In this document: positions 5,812 through 5,972 of the stretch, piece by piece | How positions within the stretch are numbered: the first letter of the stretch is position 1 | How the letters are laid out: every line of letters starts with the position of its first letter | Source: Nitrosopumilaceae archaeon | GTDB taxonomy: Archaea; Thermoproteota; Nitrososphaeria; Nitrososphaerales; Nitrosopumilaceae | DNA length: 5,972 nucleotides | Assembly: GCA_007571225.1 (NCBI GenBank) | Contig: RKRU01000067.1 | Coordinates: forward strand, 1 to 5,972 | Reading direction: 5' to 3' | The notes under the pieces: model-generated | Seen by the model: the letters and a program-made list of their open reading frames with translations, nothing else | The model's database searches: none | What the model was told of the DNA's origin: nothing | Program-made: the position numbers and the translations under genes

Positions 5812-5972
5812 AACGTGTGACGGAACTGCCAGATCATATCCCAGCCGTTTTATCTTGTCGATTAGTTCCAGATGGGAATTACATACAAAAGTTCAAAGCT
5901 GTGCGATAACCCAATTCTTCTGAGAATTTGATGGTGTAAAGGGGGCATGGCATGATATGAGTGGGGTTTGGA

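Noticed and set aside
5893..5972. Antitoxin partner upstream of the PIN gene
   Set aside because: The 80 bp left before the window edge hold only short frames on the minus strand, none with a recognisable antitoxin motif; the edge prevents a firm statement.

Overview
This 6 kb window looks like chromosomal DNA from an ammonia-oxidising thaumarchaeon of the marine group I.1a or Cenarchaeum type. The evidence is a set of archaeal genes: a type II glyceraldehyde-3-phosphate dehydrogenase, a proteasome beta subunit of the MPGATAVG type, and a stand-alone pre-PUA/PUA protein. Gene packing is tight, AUA, AGG and AGA codons are frequent, and promoters look like TATA boxes with a leaderless start. 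The species assignment is inference from protein flavour, not a search result.

Layout: positions 2-1060 (+) encode GAPDH from a GTG start at the window edge. It runs tail to tail into a CNNM/CorC-type membrane protein with paired CBS domains (1057-2340, -). A long 778-bp intergenic stretch (2341-3118) follows and is full of repeats: a degenerate AATGGCAGT-type tandem repeat, a direct repeat around TTGATCA, a 76-bp element with perfect 14-bp terminal inverted repeats, and a decayed copy of that element's core. A leaderless-looking promoter then serves a proteasome beta subunit (3119-3727, +). This converges on a pre-PUA/PUA protein (3724-4200, -), which is translationally coupled behind homoserine dehydrogenase (4197-5270, -).

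The last part (5281-5972) holds the homoserine dehydrogenase promoter, a second good copy of the inverted-repeat element (5394-5476), and a PIN-domain gene (-). The element supplies the last codons and stop of the PIN gene, whose 5' end has no normal start. The PIN gene is probably damaged.

Main points of interest: (1) a MITE-like inverted-repeat family with two good copies and one decayed copy; (2) homoserine dehydrogenase whose Rossmann motif lies upstream of every standard start codon and appears to begin at ATT, with a well-placed Shine-Dalgarno; (3) a proteasome beta subunit with Ala where the catalytic Thr1 aligns; (4) two independent convergent gene pairs sharing the same CTAG stop/stop overlap. 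The metabolic genes are ordinary housekeeping functions (gluconeogenesis/glycolysis, threonine/methionine synthesis, protein turnover, translation, cation homeostasis) and do not form one pathway. I see no convincing new multi-gene system. The element family is the most novel-looking signal.
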